Source of the DNA: Microbacterium hibisci
GTDB lineage: Bacteria > Actinomycetota > Actinomycetes > Actinomycetales > Microbacteriaceae
Length of the DNA stretch: 64,000 bases
Direction of reading: 5' to 3'
NCBI RefSeq assembly: GCF_015278255.1
Contig: NZ_JADIJC010000003.1
Coordinates: 62,001 to 126,000, forward strand
The position numbers and the translations under genes are program-made. Below are positions 26,179 through 33,939 of this stretch, one piece after another. Within the stretch, counting starts at the first letter, position 1; every line of letters begins with the position of its first letter. The notes beneath the pieces are model-generated. The model saw only the letters and a list, made by a program, of their open reading frames with translations. It was not told the DNA's origin and did no database searches.

Positions 26179-26925
26179 TCACGGTCGCGCGACCCGGCGG
26201 TAGGCGAGATCGCGGATGTCGCGCCCCACGCGCGCGCCCTTGCGCTCGAACGCCGTGAGCACCCGACCGTCGAATCGCGGGGCCCACTCCCCTTCGAACG
26301 CGGCGTCGAACTCGGGTGCGGCCGAGAGCACCTCGCGCATCTGCAGCGCGTAGTCCTCCCAGTCCGTCGCGAGGCGCAGCATCCCGCCGTCCTTCAGCGC
26401 CCCGGCGGCGATCGCCGCGAAGCCGTCGGCGACCAGGCGCCGCTTGGTGTGCTTCTTCTTGTGCCAGGGGTCGGGGAAGAAGACCCACAGTTCGTCGACG
26501 GATGCCGGGGGCAGCAGGTGCTGCAGCACCTCCGGCGCGTTCGCCTCGACGAGGCGCAGGTTGCGTGCTCCGGCGCGGTCGGCATCGAGCATGGTGCGCG
26601 CGAGCCCGGCGCGGAACACTTCGATGGCGAGGAAGTCGGTGTCGGGGTTCGTCGTGGCGGCGTGCACGATCGCGTGGCCCTGGCCCGAGCCGATCTCCGC
26701 GACGAGCGGAGCCGGGCGGCCCCAGACCTCGACCGGGTCGATCGCCGAGTCGGGAAGGATGCTGGTGGCGGCGCGATCGCGCGGCACCTCGATCACATAG
26801 TGCGGGGCGAGCTCGGTCCAGGCGCGCTCCTGGGCTTCCGACATCCGCCCGCTGCGCCGCACGAACGACACCGGCCTCTCGCGGAAGGTGCGGGGCTCGG
26901 GCGCGGGCGCGGCAGCGTTCGTCAC
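26179..26925 (-). CDS. trmB: tRNA (guanine-N7-)-methyltransferase
   Basis: A SAM-dependent enzyme of 248 residues that methylates G46 of tRNA. The SAM-binding loop is EIGSGQGHAIVHAA (about residue 81), FLAIEVFRAGLARTM follows, and the family signature VFFPDPWHKKKHTKRRLV is intact, as is TDWEDYALQM near the C-terminus. The GTG at 26925 follows a TAGCCT -10 box by 6 nt with no ribosome-binding site, pointing to a leaderless mRNA. The ~35-residue N-terminus (NAAAPAPEPRTFRERPVSF) is longer than in E. coli but normal for actinobacteria. Confidence 0.96.
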   Translation of the reverse strand: MTNAAAPAPEPRTFRERPVSFVRRSGRMSEAQERAWTELAPHYVIEVPRDRAATSILPDSAIDPVEVWGRPAPLVAEIGSGQGHAIVHAATTNPDTDFLAIEVFRAGLARTMLDADRAGARNLRLVEANAPEVLQHLLPPASVDELWVFFPDPWHKKKHTKRRLVADGFAAIAAGALKDGGMLRLATDWEDYALQMREVLSAAPEFDAAFEGEWAPRFDGRVLTAFERKGARVGRDIRDLAYRRVARP

Positions 26926-26931
26926 CGCTCC

Positions 26932-26937
26932 AGGCTA
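26932..26937 (-). promoter_or_regulatory. -10 box of leaderless promoter for trmB
   Basis: TAGCCT on the minus strand, spacer GGAGCG, then GTG at 26925. Confidence 0.6.
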
Positions 26938-26961
26938 CCCAGGCCGCCTGGGCTGTCGTTT

Positions 26962-27034
26962 CCGCGAGAGTACAGCTGGTCGCCGAGATGCGGGTTTCTT
27001 CCCTACCTCTCGTCCACCAGCCGTACTCTCGCGG
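26962..27034. repeat. Long inverted repeat between DUF3097 gene and trmB
   Basis: Perfect 12-bp outer arms (CCGCGAGAGTAC and its complement) at 26962-26973 and 27023-27034, continued after one mismatch by GCTGGT/ACCAGC. The loop is about 35 nt. It lies 46 nt beyond the DUF3097 stop codon, so it may terminate that transcript, and just upstream of the trmB promoter. Confidence 0.75.
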
Positions 27035-27079
27035 CCGGAAGGGGGCGGGGGCGGGAGGAGCGGGCGGGGCGGGGGCGGG

Positions 27080-27922
27080 CTACTGGGGGACCGTCACGAA
27101 GTCGATGAGCTCTTCGACACGGCCGAGGAAGGCGGGCTCGAGGTCGCGGTAGGACTTCACCGACGCGAGGATGCGCTGCCACGCGCGCGCGATGTCGGCC
27201 TGGTCGCGCGCGGGCCAGCCGAGCGCGCGGCACACGCCGACCTTGTACTCGATGCCGCGGGGCACCTCGGGCCACCGCTCGATGCCGACCGCGCGGGGCG
27301 TGACGCACTGCCACACGTCGATCCACGGGTGCCCGACGATGAGCACGTGCGCGCCGTGGCGGCCCCGTGCGACCGCGTCGGCGATCCGCGACTCCTTCGA
27401 GCCGGGCACGAGGTGATCGACGAGCACGCCGTAGCGACGCTCGGCCGACGGCGGCTCCTCCTCGAGCGCGGCGTCCAGCAGGTCGATGCCCTGCAGGTAC
27501 TCCACGACGACACCCTCCTCCCGCAGGTCGTCGCCCCACACCCGCTCCACGAGCTCGGCGTCGTGCCGCCCTTCGACGAGGATGCGGCTGGCGCGGGCGA
27601 CGCGCGCGCGTGAGTCCGCCGCGGCGAACGACCCCGAGGCGGTGCGCTTCGGGCCGGTGTGGGCGGGCGCGGCGACCGGGCGCTCGAGCACCACATCGCG
27701 TCCGTCGATCAGGAAGCCGGCTCCCAGCGGGAACAGCCGCCGCCGGCCCCGCCGGTCCTCGAGCTCGACCATGCCGCTCGCGCACCCGACCACGGCGCCG
27801 CAGAAGCCGTCGTCGGCGACCTCGACGACGAGATCGCGGGATGCCGCCACCCGCGGCAGCTCGCGCACCCCGTGGCCCTTCCAGCCCGTGGCCAGCACAT
27901 CGGCGCCGTAGCGATCGTCCAT
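27080..27922 (-). CDS. DUF3097 family protein
   Basis: A 280-residue soluble protein matching the actinobacterial DUF3097 family as I know it: MDDRYGADVLATGWKGHGVR at the N-terminus, RILVEGRHDAELVERVWGDDLR near the middle, LVDHLVPGSKESRIADAV, and VGHPWIDVWQCVTPRAVGI. The RILVEGRHDAELVEKVWG-type segment resembles a Toprim-like fold (acidic EGxxD), which suggests nucleic-acid work; this is inference. GGAGGAGG lies 3-10 nt before the ATG, and a TAGCCT -10 lies upstream. It ends before the large inverted repeat. Confidence 0.85.
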   Translation of the reverse strand: MDDRYGADVLATGWKGHGVRELPRVAASRDLVVEVADDGFCGAVVGCASGMVELEDRRGRRRLFPLGAGFLIDGRDVVLERPVAAPAHTGPKRTASGSFAAADSRARVARASRILVEGRHDAELVERVWGDDLREEGVVVEYLQGIDLLDAALEEEPPSAERRYGVLVDHLVPGSKESRIADAVARGRHGAHVLIVGHPWIDVWQCVTPRAVGIERWPEVPRGIEYKVGVCRALGWPARDQADIARAWQRILASVKSYRDLEPAFLGRVEELIDFVTVPQ

Positions 27923-28179
27923 GGTCCTCCTCCGGACCCGTCAGGCTACCCGCCGCCGCGCCGCCGGGCCGGGAGCGACCCGCGCCCGCGCCGCACCCGC
28001 CGCGCCGCCAGGCCCGCCAGACCCGGAGCGACCCGCGCCGCCGCCGCTGACGCGGGCGGTGGGCGCACCGTACGTTCTCGGCGAACACACAACCACGGCC
28101 GGGGGCGTGGGCTATCGTCGTATCCCCGCGGCTGAATAGACTCGCCGAGAGGGGAACCCGAATCCCAGAGGGGGGATCG
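27923..28179. other. Divergent intergenic region between DUF3097 and TPM genes
   Basis: 257 bases holding both divergent promoters. A TAGACT hexamer at 28137-28142 is the best -10 candidate for the TPM gene. GGAGCGACCCGCGCC occurs twice (27972-27986 and 28025-28039), a direct repeat 53 bp apart. No gene is seen. Confidence 0.45.
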
Positions 28180-30225
28180 ATGCGACTGCGATGGGCTGCA
28201 GCGCTGGCGTCCGCTGCGGTGGTCGTGGCCACGGCGATCGGAGGCGGGGCGGCGGTGGCCACTCCCCCGGTCACCCTCGGCGCGGGGTTCGTGGTCGACG
28301 AGGTGGACGTGCTCTCGTCTGCCGAGGAGTCCGAGGCGCAGACGCGGCTGGAGCAGCTGAAGGCCGACACCGGGCTCGACCTGTGGGTCGTCTACGTCGA
28401 CGAGTTCACCGATCCCTCGGGTGCCGCCGACTGGGCGAACCAGACCGCCACCGACAACGGACTGGGCGTCAGCCAGTACCTGCTCGCCGTCGCCACCGAG
28501 GCCCGCCAGTACTATCTGTCGGCCGACTCCGACGGCCCGCTCACCGAAGACCAGATCGCCGCCATCGAGCAGCAGCGGATCCAGCCGGCGCTCGCGCAGA
28601 ACGACTGGCTGGGCGCCGTGGACGCCGCCGCCGACGGGATCACCGATGCGGAGGGCGGCGGATCGGGCGCCGCCGGCTCGGAGGCCTCCGGCGGCACGAG
28701 CTGGTTCACCTGGCTGCTCGTGATCGTCGTGGTCGGCGTCGGCATCGTGCTGCTGGTCATGTTCCTGCGACGCCGCAAGCGCGGCGCGGTGACCGGCGGA
28801 CCCACCGGTCCGGCGCTGCCGAGCATCGAGGACCTCGAGCGCCGCGCCGCGTCGCTCCTCGTCGAGACCGACGACGCCCTCAAGACCAGCGCGCAGGAGC
28901 TCGCCTTCGCCAAGGCCCAGTTCGGCGACGCCGCCACCACCGAGTTCGAGGCCGCGCTGGCCACGGCGCAGCAGAGCCTCGACGAGGCGTTCGGACTCCA
29001 GCAGAAGCTCGACGACCACGTGCCCGACTCCGAACACGACACGCGCGCCTGGAACGAGCGCATCATCGCGCTGTGCGAGGCCGCCAACGCGCTCCTGGAC
29101 GAGAAGGCCCAGGCGTTCGACGAGCTGCGCAAGCTCGAGCAGAACGCGCCCGAGGCGCTCGCGCGGGTGCAGGACGAGCGCCAGAAGGCGGCGGCAGCCC
29201 TCGACGAGGCGACCAAGCGACTGCAGACGCTGCAGACCGCCTATGCACCCGAGGCGCTCGCGACCGTCGCCGACAACCCCGACCAGGCCCGACAGCGCCT
29301 CGCGTTCGCCGACGAGCAGCTCGCCGCCGCGCAGACCGCCATCGGCGCCGGAGACGGGGGCGAGGCCGCCGTCGGCATCCGCGCCGCCGAGGAGGCCGTC
29401 GGCCAGGCGACCCTTCTCGAGAACGCGATCGACAAGCTCGCGACCGACCTCGCCGAGGGTGAGCGCGCCGCGTCGGCCCTCTTCACCGAGCTGCAGAGCG
29501 ACATCGCCGCAGCGTCCGCACTCCCCGACGGCGACGGCAGGATCGCAGCGGTCATCGCGTCGACGCGCCAGCAGCTCGACGCCGCGCGCGACCTGCTGAC
29601 CGGCACCGCCAAGCGACCGCTCGCGGCGCTGCAGAGCCTCGAAGCGGCCAACACGCAGATCGACACGCTCGTGCAGGGCGTGCGGGATGCCGCCGCCCAG
29701 GAGCAGCGCGCCCGCCAGGTGGTCGGCCAGCTGATCATGCAGGCGCAGGCGCAGGTGTCGGCGGCCGAGGATTACATCACCGCCCGCCGCGGTGCCGTCG
29801 GCGCCGAGGCCCGCACGCGCCTGGCCGAGGCCGGCGCCTCGCTCGCCCGCGCCCAGGCCCTGCAGGCCGGCGACCCCCAGCAGGCGATGCAGCAGGCGCA
29901 GCGCGCCGACCAGCTCGCCGGCCTGGCGATCCAGCTCGCGCAGAACGACGTCGGCGCGTTCGGCGGCGGCATGGGCGGCATATTCGGCGGACAGCCGGGC
30001 GGCGGACAGTCCGGCGGCGGCATGCTGGGCGCCGTGCTCGGCGGCATCGTGCTGAACTCCGTGCTGAACAGCGGCCGCTCCGGCGGCGGCGGGTTCGGCG
30101 GCGGCATGGGCGGCGGGCTCGGTGGCATGCTGGGCGGCGGCGGCCGCTCGTCCGGCGGCGGCTTCCGCCCCGGCAGCTTCGGCGGCGGCGGCACCCGCAT
30201 GCGCCGAGGAGGTGGCCGCTTCTGA
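28180..30225 (+). CDS. TPM-domain membrane protein with coiled coil and glycine-rich tail
   Basis: A 681-residue protein. It has a signal peptide (residues 1-27), an extracytoplasmic TPM domain (about 35-150: FVVDEVDVLSSAEESEAQTR, LDLWVVYVDEF), a membrane helix (about 178-200, WLLVIVVVGVGIVLLVMFL), then a long cytoplasmic alpha-helical Ala/Glu/Gln-rich region with coiled-coil character (about 225-590), and a Gly/Met-rich tail ending GGTRMRRGGGRF. TPM domains are named for TLP18.3, Psb32 and MOLO-1. GAGGGGG lies upstream of the ATG. The next gene is PspA, 99 nt away, so the long cytoplasmic part may contact PspA at the membrane; this is inference. Confidence 0.88.
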   Translation: MRLRWAAALASAAVVVATAIGGGAAVATPPVTLGAGFVVDEVDVLSSAEESEAQTRLEQLKADTGLDLWVVYVDEFTDPSGAADWANQTATDNGLGVSQYLLAVATEARQYYLSADSDGPLTEDQIAAIEQQRIQPALAQNDWLGAVDAAADGITDAEGGGSGAAGSEASGGTSWFTWLLVIVVVGVGIVLLVMFLRRRKRGAVTGGPTGPALPSIEDLERRAASLLVETDDALKTSAQELAFAKAQFGDAATTEFEAALATAQQSLDEAFGLQQKLDDHVPDSEHDTRAWNERIIALCEAANALLDEKAQAFDELRKLEQNAPEALARVQDERQKAAAALDEATKRLQTLQTAYAPEALATVADNPDQARQRLAFADEQLAAAQTAIGAGDGGEAAVGIRAAEEAVGQATLLENAIDKLATDLAEGERAASALFTELQSDIAAASALPDGDGRIAAVIASTRQQLDAARDLLTGTAKRPLAALQSLEAANTQIDTLVQGVRDAAAQEQRARQVVGQLIMQAQAQVSAAEDYITARRGAVGAEARTRLAEAGASLARAQALQAGDPQQAMQQAQRADQLAGLAIQLAQNDVGAFGGGMGGIFGGQPGGGQSGGGMLGAVLGGIVLNSVLNSGRSGGGGFGGGMGGGLGGMLGGGGRSSGGGFRPGSFGGGGTRMRRGGGRF

Positions 30226-30324
30226 ACCGAGTCGCCACAGCCGCCCGCGCGCGGCGGGCGCGGCATCCGTCCCCCGTCCATGCACCCACGACCCGAAACT
30301 GAAGTCCGATAGGAAGGAAAACCG

Positions 30325-31062
30325 ATGGCGAAGCAGTCCATCTTCGGTCGCATCTCGACCCTCATCCGCGCGAACGTCAACGCCCTGATCGACCAGGCCG
30401 AGGACCCGCAGAAGATGCTCGACCAGCTCGTGCGCGACTACACGAACTCGATCGCCGACGCCGAATCGGCCATCGCCGAGACCATCGGCAACCTGCGCCT
30501 CCTCGAGCGCGACCACCAGGAGGACGTGCAGGCGGCCGCCGAGTGGGGCAACAAGGCGCTCGCGGCGAGCCGCAAGGCCGACGAGCTGCGCAAGGCCGGC
30601 AACACCGCCGACGCCGACAAGTTCGACAACCTCGCCAAGATCGCGCTGCAGCGCCAGATCAGCGAGGAGAACGAGGCGAATGCGATCGCGCCGACCATCG
30701 CGACGCAGAACGAGGTCGTCTCCAAGCTCAAGGACGGCCTCAACGGCATGAAGCAGAAGCTCGAGCAGCTGAAGGCCAAGCGGTCCGAGCTGCTCGCGCG
30801 CGCCAAGACGGCCGAGGCCCAGAACAAGGTGCACGACGCCGTCAAGTCGATCGACGTGCTCGACCCGACGAGCGAGCTCGGCCGGTTCGAAGACAAGGTC
30901 CGCCGCCAGGAGGCACTTGCCGCCGGCAAGCAGGAGCTCGCCGCGTCGACGCTCGACGCCCAGTTCAACGCCCTCGAGGACGTCGGCGAGCTCACCGAGG
31001 TCGAGGCGCGTCTCGCGGCGATCAAGGCCGGCCAGCCGGTGCAGGCCGCGATCGAGAACTGA
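30325..31062 (+). CDS. pspA: PspA/IM30 family membrane-stress protein
   Basis: A 245-residue, almost entirely alpha-helical protein of the ESCRT-III-related PspA/Vipp1 family. The amphipathic N-terminal helix (MAKQSIFGRISTLIRANVNA) binds stressed membrane, followed by the long hairpin helices (ALIDQAEDPQKMLDQLVRDY, LKDGLNGMKQKLEQLKAKR). AGGAAGG lies about 7 nt before the ATG. It follows the TPM gene and is closed by a strong terminator, so TPM-PspA is the likely unit. No pspC or clgR gene is nearby. Confidence 0.93.
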   Translation: MAKQSIFGRISTLIRANVNALIDQAEDPQKMLDQLVRDYTNSIADAESAIAETIGNLRLLERDHQEDVQAAAEWGNKALAASRKADELRKAGNTADADKFDNLAKIALQRQISEENEANAIAPTIATQNEVVSKLKDGLNGMKQKLEQLKAKRSELLARAKTAEAQNKVHDAVKSIDVLDPTSELGRFEDKVRRQEALAAGKQELAASTLDAQFNALEDVGELTEVEARLAAIKAGQPVQAAIEN

Positions 31063-31080
31063 GCCCACCGCTCCGTATGA

Positions 31081-31109
31081 GGGCGCCCGGTCCGTCGGAC
31101 CGGGCGCCC
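31081..31109 (+). terminator. Strong terminator after pspA
   Basis: Perfect 13-bp arms (GGGCGCCCGGTCC and its complement) around a GTC loop, 18 nt after the stop codon, followed by TTCGCG. Confidence 0.88.
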
Positions 31110-31162
31110 TTCGCGTGCCCGCCGTCGCTCGCACCGCCAACCTGACCGCGACCCTCTCCCCT

Positions 31163-31237
31163 TCGGCGACATCGCGGCTTCTCGACGAGTGACCACGCCC
31201 CCGGCGCCGGTAATGGGGTTCCTCGGCGACATCGCGG
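31163..31237. repeat. Pair of direct repeats, period 60 bp
   Basis: TCGGCGACATCGCGG at 31163-31177 and 31223-31237, each followed by a version of CTTCTCG-CG. They lie between the pspA terminator and the arginase-like gene; the rest of this gap holds no gene. Confidence 0.7.
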
Positions 31238-31298
31238 TTTCTCGGCGGAAGGGATGGGGACGGATGCCGCGGCACCCGGTGTGCGCGAAGATGAGGGG

Positions 31299-32132
31299 AT
31301 GACCCGCTACCTCGTCGTGCCGCAGTGGCAGGGCAGCCCCTCATCCCGCGCGATGCAGCTGATCGACGGCGCGCAGGCGATCGCCGGAGACCTGCCGCGC
31401 GCCAAGACCACGGTGCTCGAGGTGCCGATGGAGGCCGGCGAGTCGCTGGGCAGCGGCATCCATCGCCTGAGCGCGCTCCAGCGCGTGAACGGCATGGTCA
31501 CCGAAGCGCTCGTCGCGCACGCCGCGGCCGCGCCCGACGAGCCGGTGCTCACCATCGGCGGCGACTGCGGCATCGCGCTCGCTCCCGTCGCCCACGCCGC
31601 GCGCCGGTCTCCGGACCTCGCGGTCGTCTGGATCGACGCGCACCCCGACCTCAACTCGCCCGATTCCTCGCCGTCCGGCGCCTTCGCGGGCATGGCGCTG
31701 CGGGCCGTCATCGGCGACGCCGTGCCCGAGCTCTCGCTGGACGGCGCCGTCGCCGCCGACCGCGTGGTGCTGGGGGCGGCCCGCTCCTTCGACGACGCCG
31801 AGCTCGCCGCGGTCTCGCAGTACGGGATCACCTCGCTCACCGTCGACGACCTGCGCGACGCCGACGCCCTCGTCGAGGCGGTGCTCGCGACGGGCGCGGC
31901 GTCCGTGTACGTGCACGTCGACATCGACGCCCTCGACCCCGCCGAGATCGCGGGGAACGCGCACCCCGAGCCCTTCGGCGTGACGGTCGCCGAGCTGACG
32001 ACCGCCCTCGCCCGGCTGCGCGAGCGGGTGCCCCTCGTGGGCGCCTCGCTCGCCGGCTACTCCCCCGCGTCGCTCTCCGCCGCCACCGACGACCTCGGGG
32101 CGATCCTCCGCGTGATCGGGGCGCTCGCGTGA
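31299..32132 (+). CDS. Arginase/agmatinase/formiminoglutamase superfamily protein
   Basis: A 277-residue ureohydrolase-fold protein. Dimanganese motifs are mostly intact: VVWIDAHPDLNSP, then VHVDIDALDPAE. The first motif, usually GGDH, reads GGDCGIAL, so one metal-binding histidine is replaced by cysteine. Several actinobacterial members share this change; substrate and activity are unknown and it should not be called arginase without evidence. The ATG at 31299 has GAGGGG directly before it and a GAAGAT hexamer 6 nt upstream. Its stop codon overlaps the start of the next gene by 4 nt (GTGA), so the two are coupled. Confidence 0.85.
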   Translation: MTRYLVVPQWQGSPSSRAMQLIDGAQAIAGDLPRAKTTVLEVPMEAGESLGSGIHRLSALQRVNGMVTEALVAHAAAAPDEPVLTIGGDCGIALAPVAHAARRSPDLAVVWIDAHPDLNSPDSSPSGAFAGMALRAVIGDAVPELSLDGAVAADRVVLGAARSFDDAELAAVSQYGITSLTVDDLRDADALVEAVLATGAASVYVHVDIDALDPAEIAGNAHPEPFGVTVAELTTALARLRERVPLVGASLAGYSPASLSAATDDLGAILRVIGALA

Positions 32133-32587
32133 GCCCGATCCCGACGCCGCCTCCGGGGTGGCGGGCAGCGGCCGAGCGCGCCGTGATCCGGGGACGCCGC
32201 TTCGACGACCGCATCCCCGCCTTCCTGCTGGACTCGCCGATCAGCCGCATCGGCTACTGGTACGCCTGCGCGGTCGGCTGGGTGTGGGGCTCGTTGTGGA
32301 GCACCGGCCCGATCGAGCGACGGCACGGGCTCTGGATCTTCCGCGGCATGCCGCGCTGGACGTTCCCGCGGGGCGGCTCCTGCGTCGGCGGCTGCTTCCT
32401 CACCGGCGACGGCCGGCTCACCGAGGCGCTGCTGCGCCACGAGTCGGTCCACAAGCGTCAGTGGCAGCGCTACGGCCTGCTGATGCCCGTGCTGTACCTG
32501 CTGGCGGGGCGCAACCCGCTGCGCAACCGGTTCGAGATCGAGGCGGGCCTCGCCGAGGGCAACTACGTCCCCCGCGGTGCCGCCTGA
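32129..32587 (+). CDS. HExxH-motif protein coupled to the arginase-like gene
   Basis: A 152-residue protein. RHESVHKRQW at residues 103-112 contains a perfect HExxH zinc motif (H104, E105, H108), with a possible third ligand in RFEIEAG about 28 residues later, the layout of a minimal zincin. It also has a CVGGC pair (85-89) and two hydrophobic segments (IGYWYACAVGWVWGSLW; YGLLMPVLYLLAG), so it may be membrane-associated. Homologues are sometimes labelled 'Fe-S oxidoreductase', which nothing in this sequence supports. The GTG start overlaps the upstream stop codon. Confidence 0.65.
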   Translation: MSPIPTPPPGWRAAAERAVIRGRRFDDRIPAFLLDSPISRIGYWYACAVGWVWGSLWSTGPIERRHGLWIFRGMPRWTFPRGGSCVGGCFLTGDGRLTEALLRHESVHKRQWQRYGLLMPVLYLLAGRNPLRNRFEIEAGLAEGNYVPRGAA

Positions 32588-32617
32588 GCGCGCAGCCCCG
32601 GCGCGCTCACAGGCGAC

Positions 32618-33094
32618 TCAGCGAGCGGTAGTGAGCCCGTACCGCTCGGGCGTGTGGATCGCCTCGGCGCGGATGCCGAGCCCGACCAGGTGATCGACGA
32701 TGTCGGCGGTGCCGAGGTAGCCCCCGAGCAGGTGGATGCGCGTCTCATCGTCCTCGGCGCACAGCATCTCGTCGGCCCACGCGGTGACGGCGCGCGCCAG
32801 CGCCTCGCCCGAGGCGCAGCCGCGCCCGGTGCCGGGGGCGCCCGAGCGACGCGAGCGGTCGAGCCACGTCACCACCATGCGGCTCGGCGCGACGATGTCG
32901 GCCTGCCACGAGGCATCCGGGATCTCGATGAACACCCGGCCCGTCGAGCAGATGGGCAGCGTCGCCAGCACGGCTTCGAGCTCGGCCAGCGAGGATTCGT
33001 CGGCCGTGATCAGGTGCTGCACGCGCGTGTGACGCGACGCACGGCACGCCGACGCGTTGTGCGCGACCGTCTGCTGCGGAGTGGTGTGGGACAT
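32618..33094 (-). CDS. SIP-domain protein (siderophore-interacting C-terminal domain)
   Basis: A 158-residue stand-alone SIP domain (PF04954-type). HLITADESSLAELEAVLATL opens the NAD(P)H-binding fold; TGRVFIEIPDASW and DEMLCAEDDETRIHLLGGYL follow. Full siderophore reductases also have an FAD-binding domain (about 250-300 residues in total), which is absent here; single SIP-domain proteins are common in actinobacteria. The TATAGT -10 box lies 9 nt before the ATG, and a DtxR-like operator covers the -35 region, so the gene should be repressed by iron. This links it to iron acquisition or siderophore iron release. Confidence 0.85.
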   Translation of the reverse strand: MSHTTPQQTVAHNASACRASRHTRVQHLITADESSLAELEAVLATLPICSTGRVFIEIPDASWQADIVAPSRMVVTWLDRSRRSGAPGTGRGCASGEALARAVTAWADEMLCAEDDETRIHLLGGYLGTADIVDHLVGLGIRAEAIHTPERYGLTTAR

Positions 33095-33103
33095 GACCCT
33101 TCC

Positions 33104-33109
33104 ACTATA
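33104..33109 (-). promoter_or_regulatory. -10 box of the SIP gene promoter
   Basis: TATAGT on the minus strand, 9 nt before the ATG at 33094. With a 17-nt spacer, the -35 falls at TTAGGC inside the DtxR-like box. Confidence 0.65.
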
Positions 33110-33118
33110 CCCACGAAT

Positions 33119-33137
33119 GAAGGGTTGCCTAACCTCA
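33119..33137 (-). promoter_or_regulatory. DtxR/IdeR-type iron box
   Basis: TGAGGTTAGGCAACCCTTC on the minus strand matches 14 of 19 positions of the TTAGGTTAGGCTAACCTAA consensus, including the GGTTAGGC core. It overlaps the predicted -35, the place where an iron-loaded repressor would block transcription of the SIP gene. Confidence 0.75.
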
Positions 33138-33195
33138 GTGCCCTCTGTGACGCTGCAGGACGGCTTTCCGCCCTCGGCGAGGGGCGACGGATGCC

Positions 33196-33939
33196 TCAGC
33201 CCGCGGGATCGCGCACCACCAGCACGCGGCGCAGCTCGGCGATCTCGTCGTCGGCGAGGCCGTGCGCGCGCAGATACTCCTGCGCAGAACCGTACCGGCG
33301 GTCGACATCCTCGAGCAGCGCCTGCATGACCGGCGCGGGCGAGCGGGTCGCCAGGTCCTCGAGATGGACGGCCTCGGGATGCATCGAGCGCAGCAGCTGC
33401 ATCACCCGGCGGTTGCGCTTGGCGGGCAGGAGCCCCTCCGTCCGCGCGTAGTCGGCGACCACCGCGTCGAGGTCCACGCCGGCGGCGGCGAGGGTCAGCG
33501 CGACCGTCACCCCGGTCCGGTCCTTGCCGACTGTGCAGTGCACCAGCACCGGCTGATCCGCGAGGATGCCGCGCACCACGGCGACGACGCCCTCCGACGA
33601 GTCGTCGACCAGGCGCCGGTACAGCTCGGCGAGGCTGATGTCGTCGCGGAAGAACGACTCGACCGACCCGAGGAAGAGCGGCACCCGCTGCGTGACGACG
33701 TCGATGCCCGCGATGCGGCTCGGCTCGCGGGTGACCTCCTCGTCGGCGCGGAGGTCGATGATGCGGCGGAGGTGGAGGTCGGCGAGAGCCCGCGTGCCGG
33801 CATCGTCGAGGCGCGCGAGATTGCCCGACCGGAACAGCACCCCGTAGCGGGTGCTCGCCGGGCCCGCGGGGAGTCCCCCGACGTCGCGCAGATTGAGGGC
33901 CCCCGACACCACCGGGTCGGGGCGCTCCCCCCTCACCAC
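33196..33939 (-). CDS. Tyrosine-protein phosphatase family protein
   Basis: A 247-residue phosphatase of the PF13350 type. The P-loop is VLVHCTVGKDRTGVTVALTL with the catalytic Cys in HCTVGKDRTG. The N-terminus (GALNLRDVGGLPAG) and the RSGNLARL segment are characteristic. It removes phosphate from tyrosine, or possibly from phosphoinositides in some relatives. GTG 33939 is given, but the adjacent GTG at 33936 makes a 4-nt GTGA overlap with the AhpD-like gene and is equally plausible. Translational coupling with that gene is likely. Confidence 0.9.
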   Translation of the reverse strand: MVRGERPDPVVSGALNLRDVGGLPAGPASTRYGVLFRSGNLARLDDAGTRALADLHLRRIIDLRADEEVTREPSRIAGIDVVTQRVPLFLGSVESFFRDDISLAELYRRLVDDSSEGVVAVVRGILADQPVLVHCTVGKDRTGVTVALTLAAAGVDLDAVVADYARTEGLLPAKRNRRVMQLLRSMHPEAVHLEDLATRSPAPVMQALLEDVDRRYGSAQEYLRAHGLADDEIAELRRVLVVRDPAG

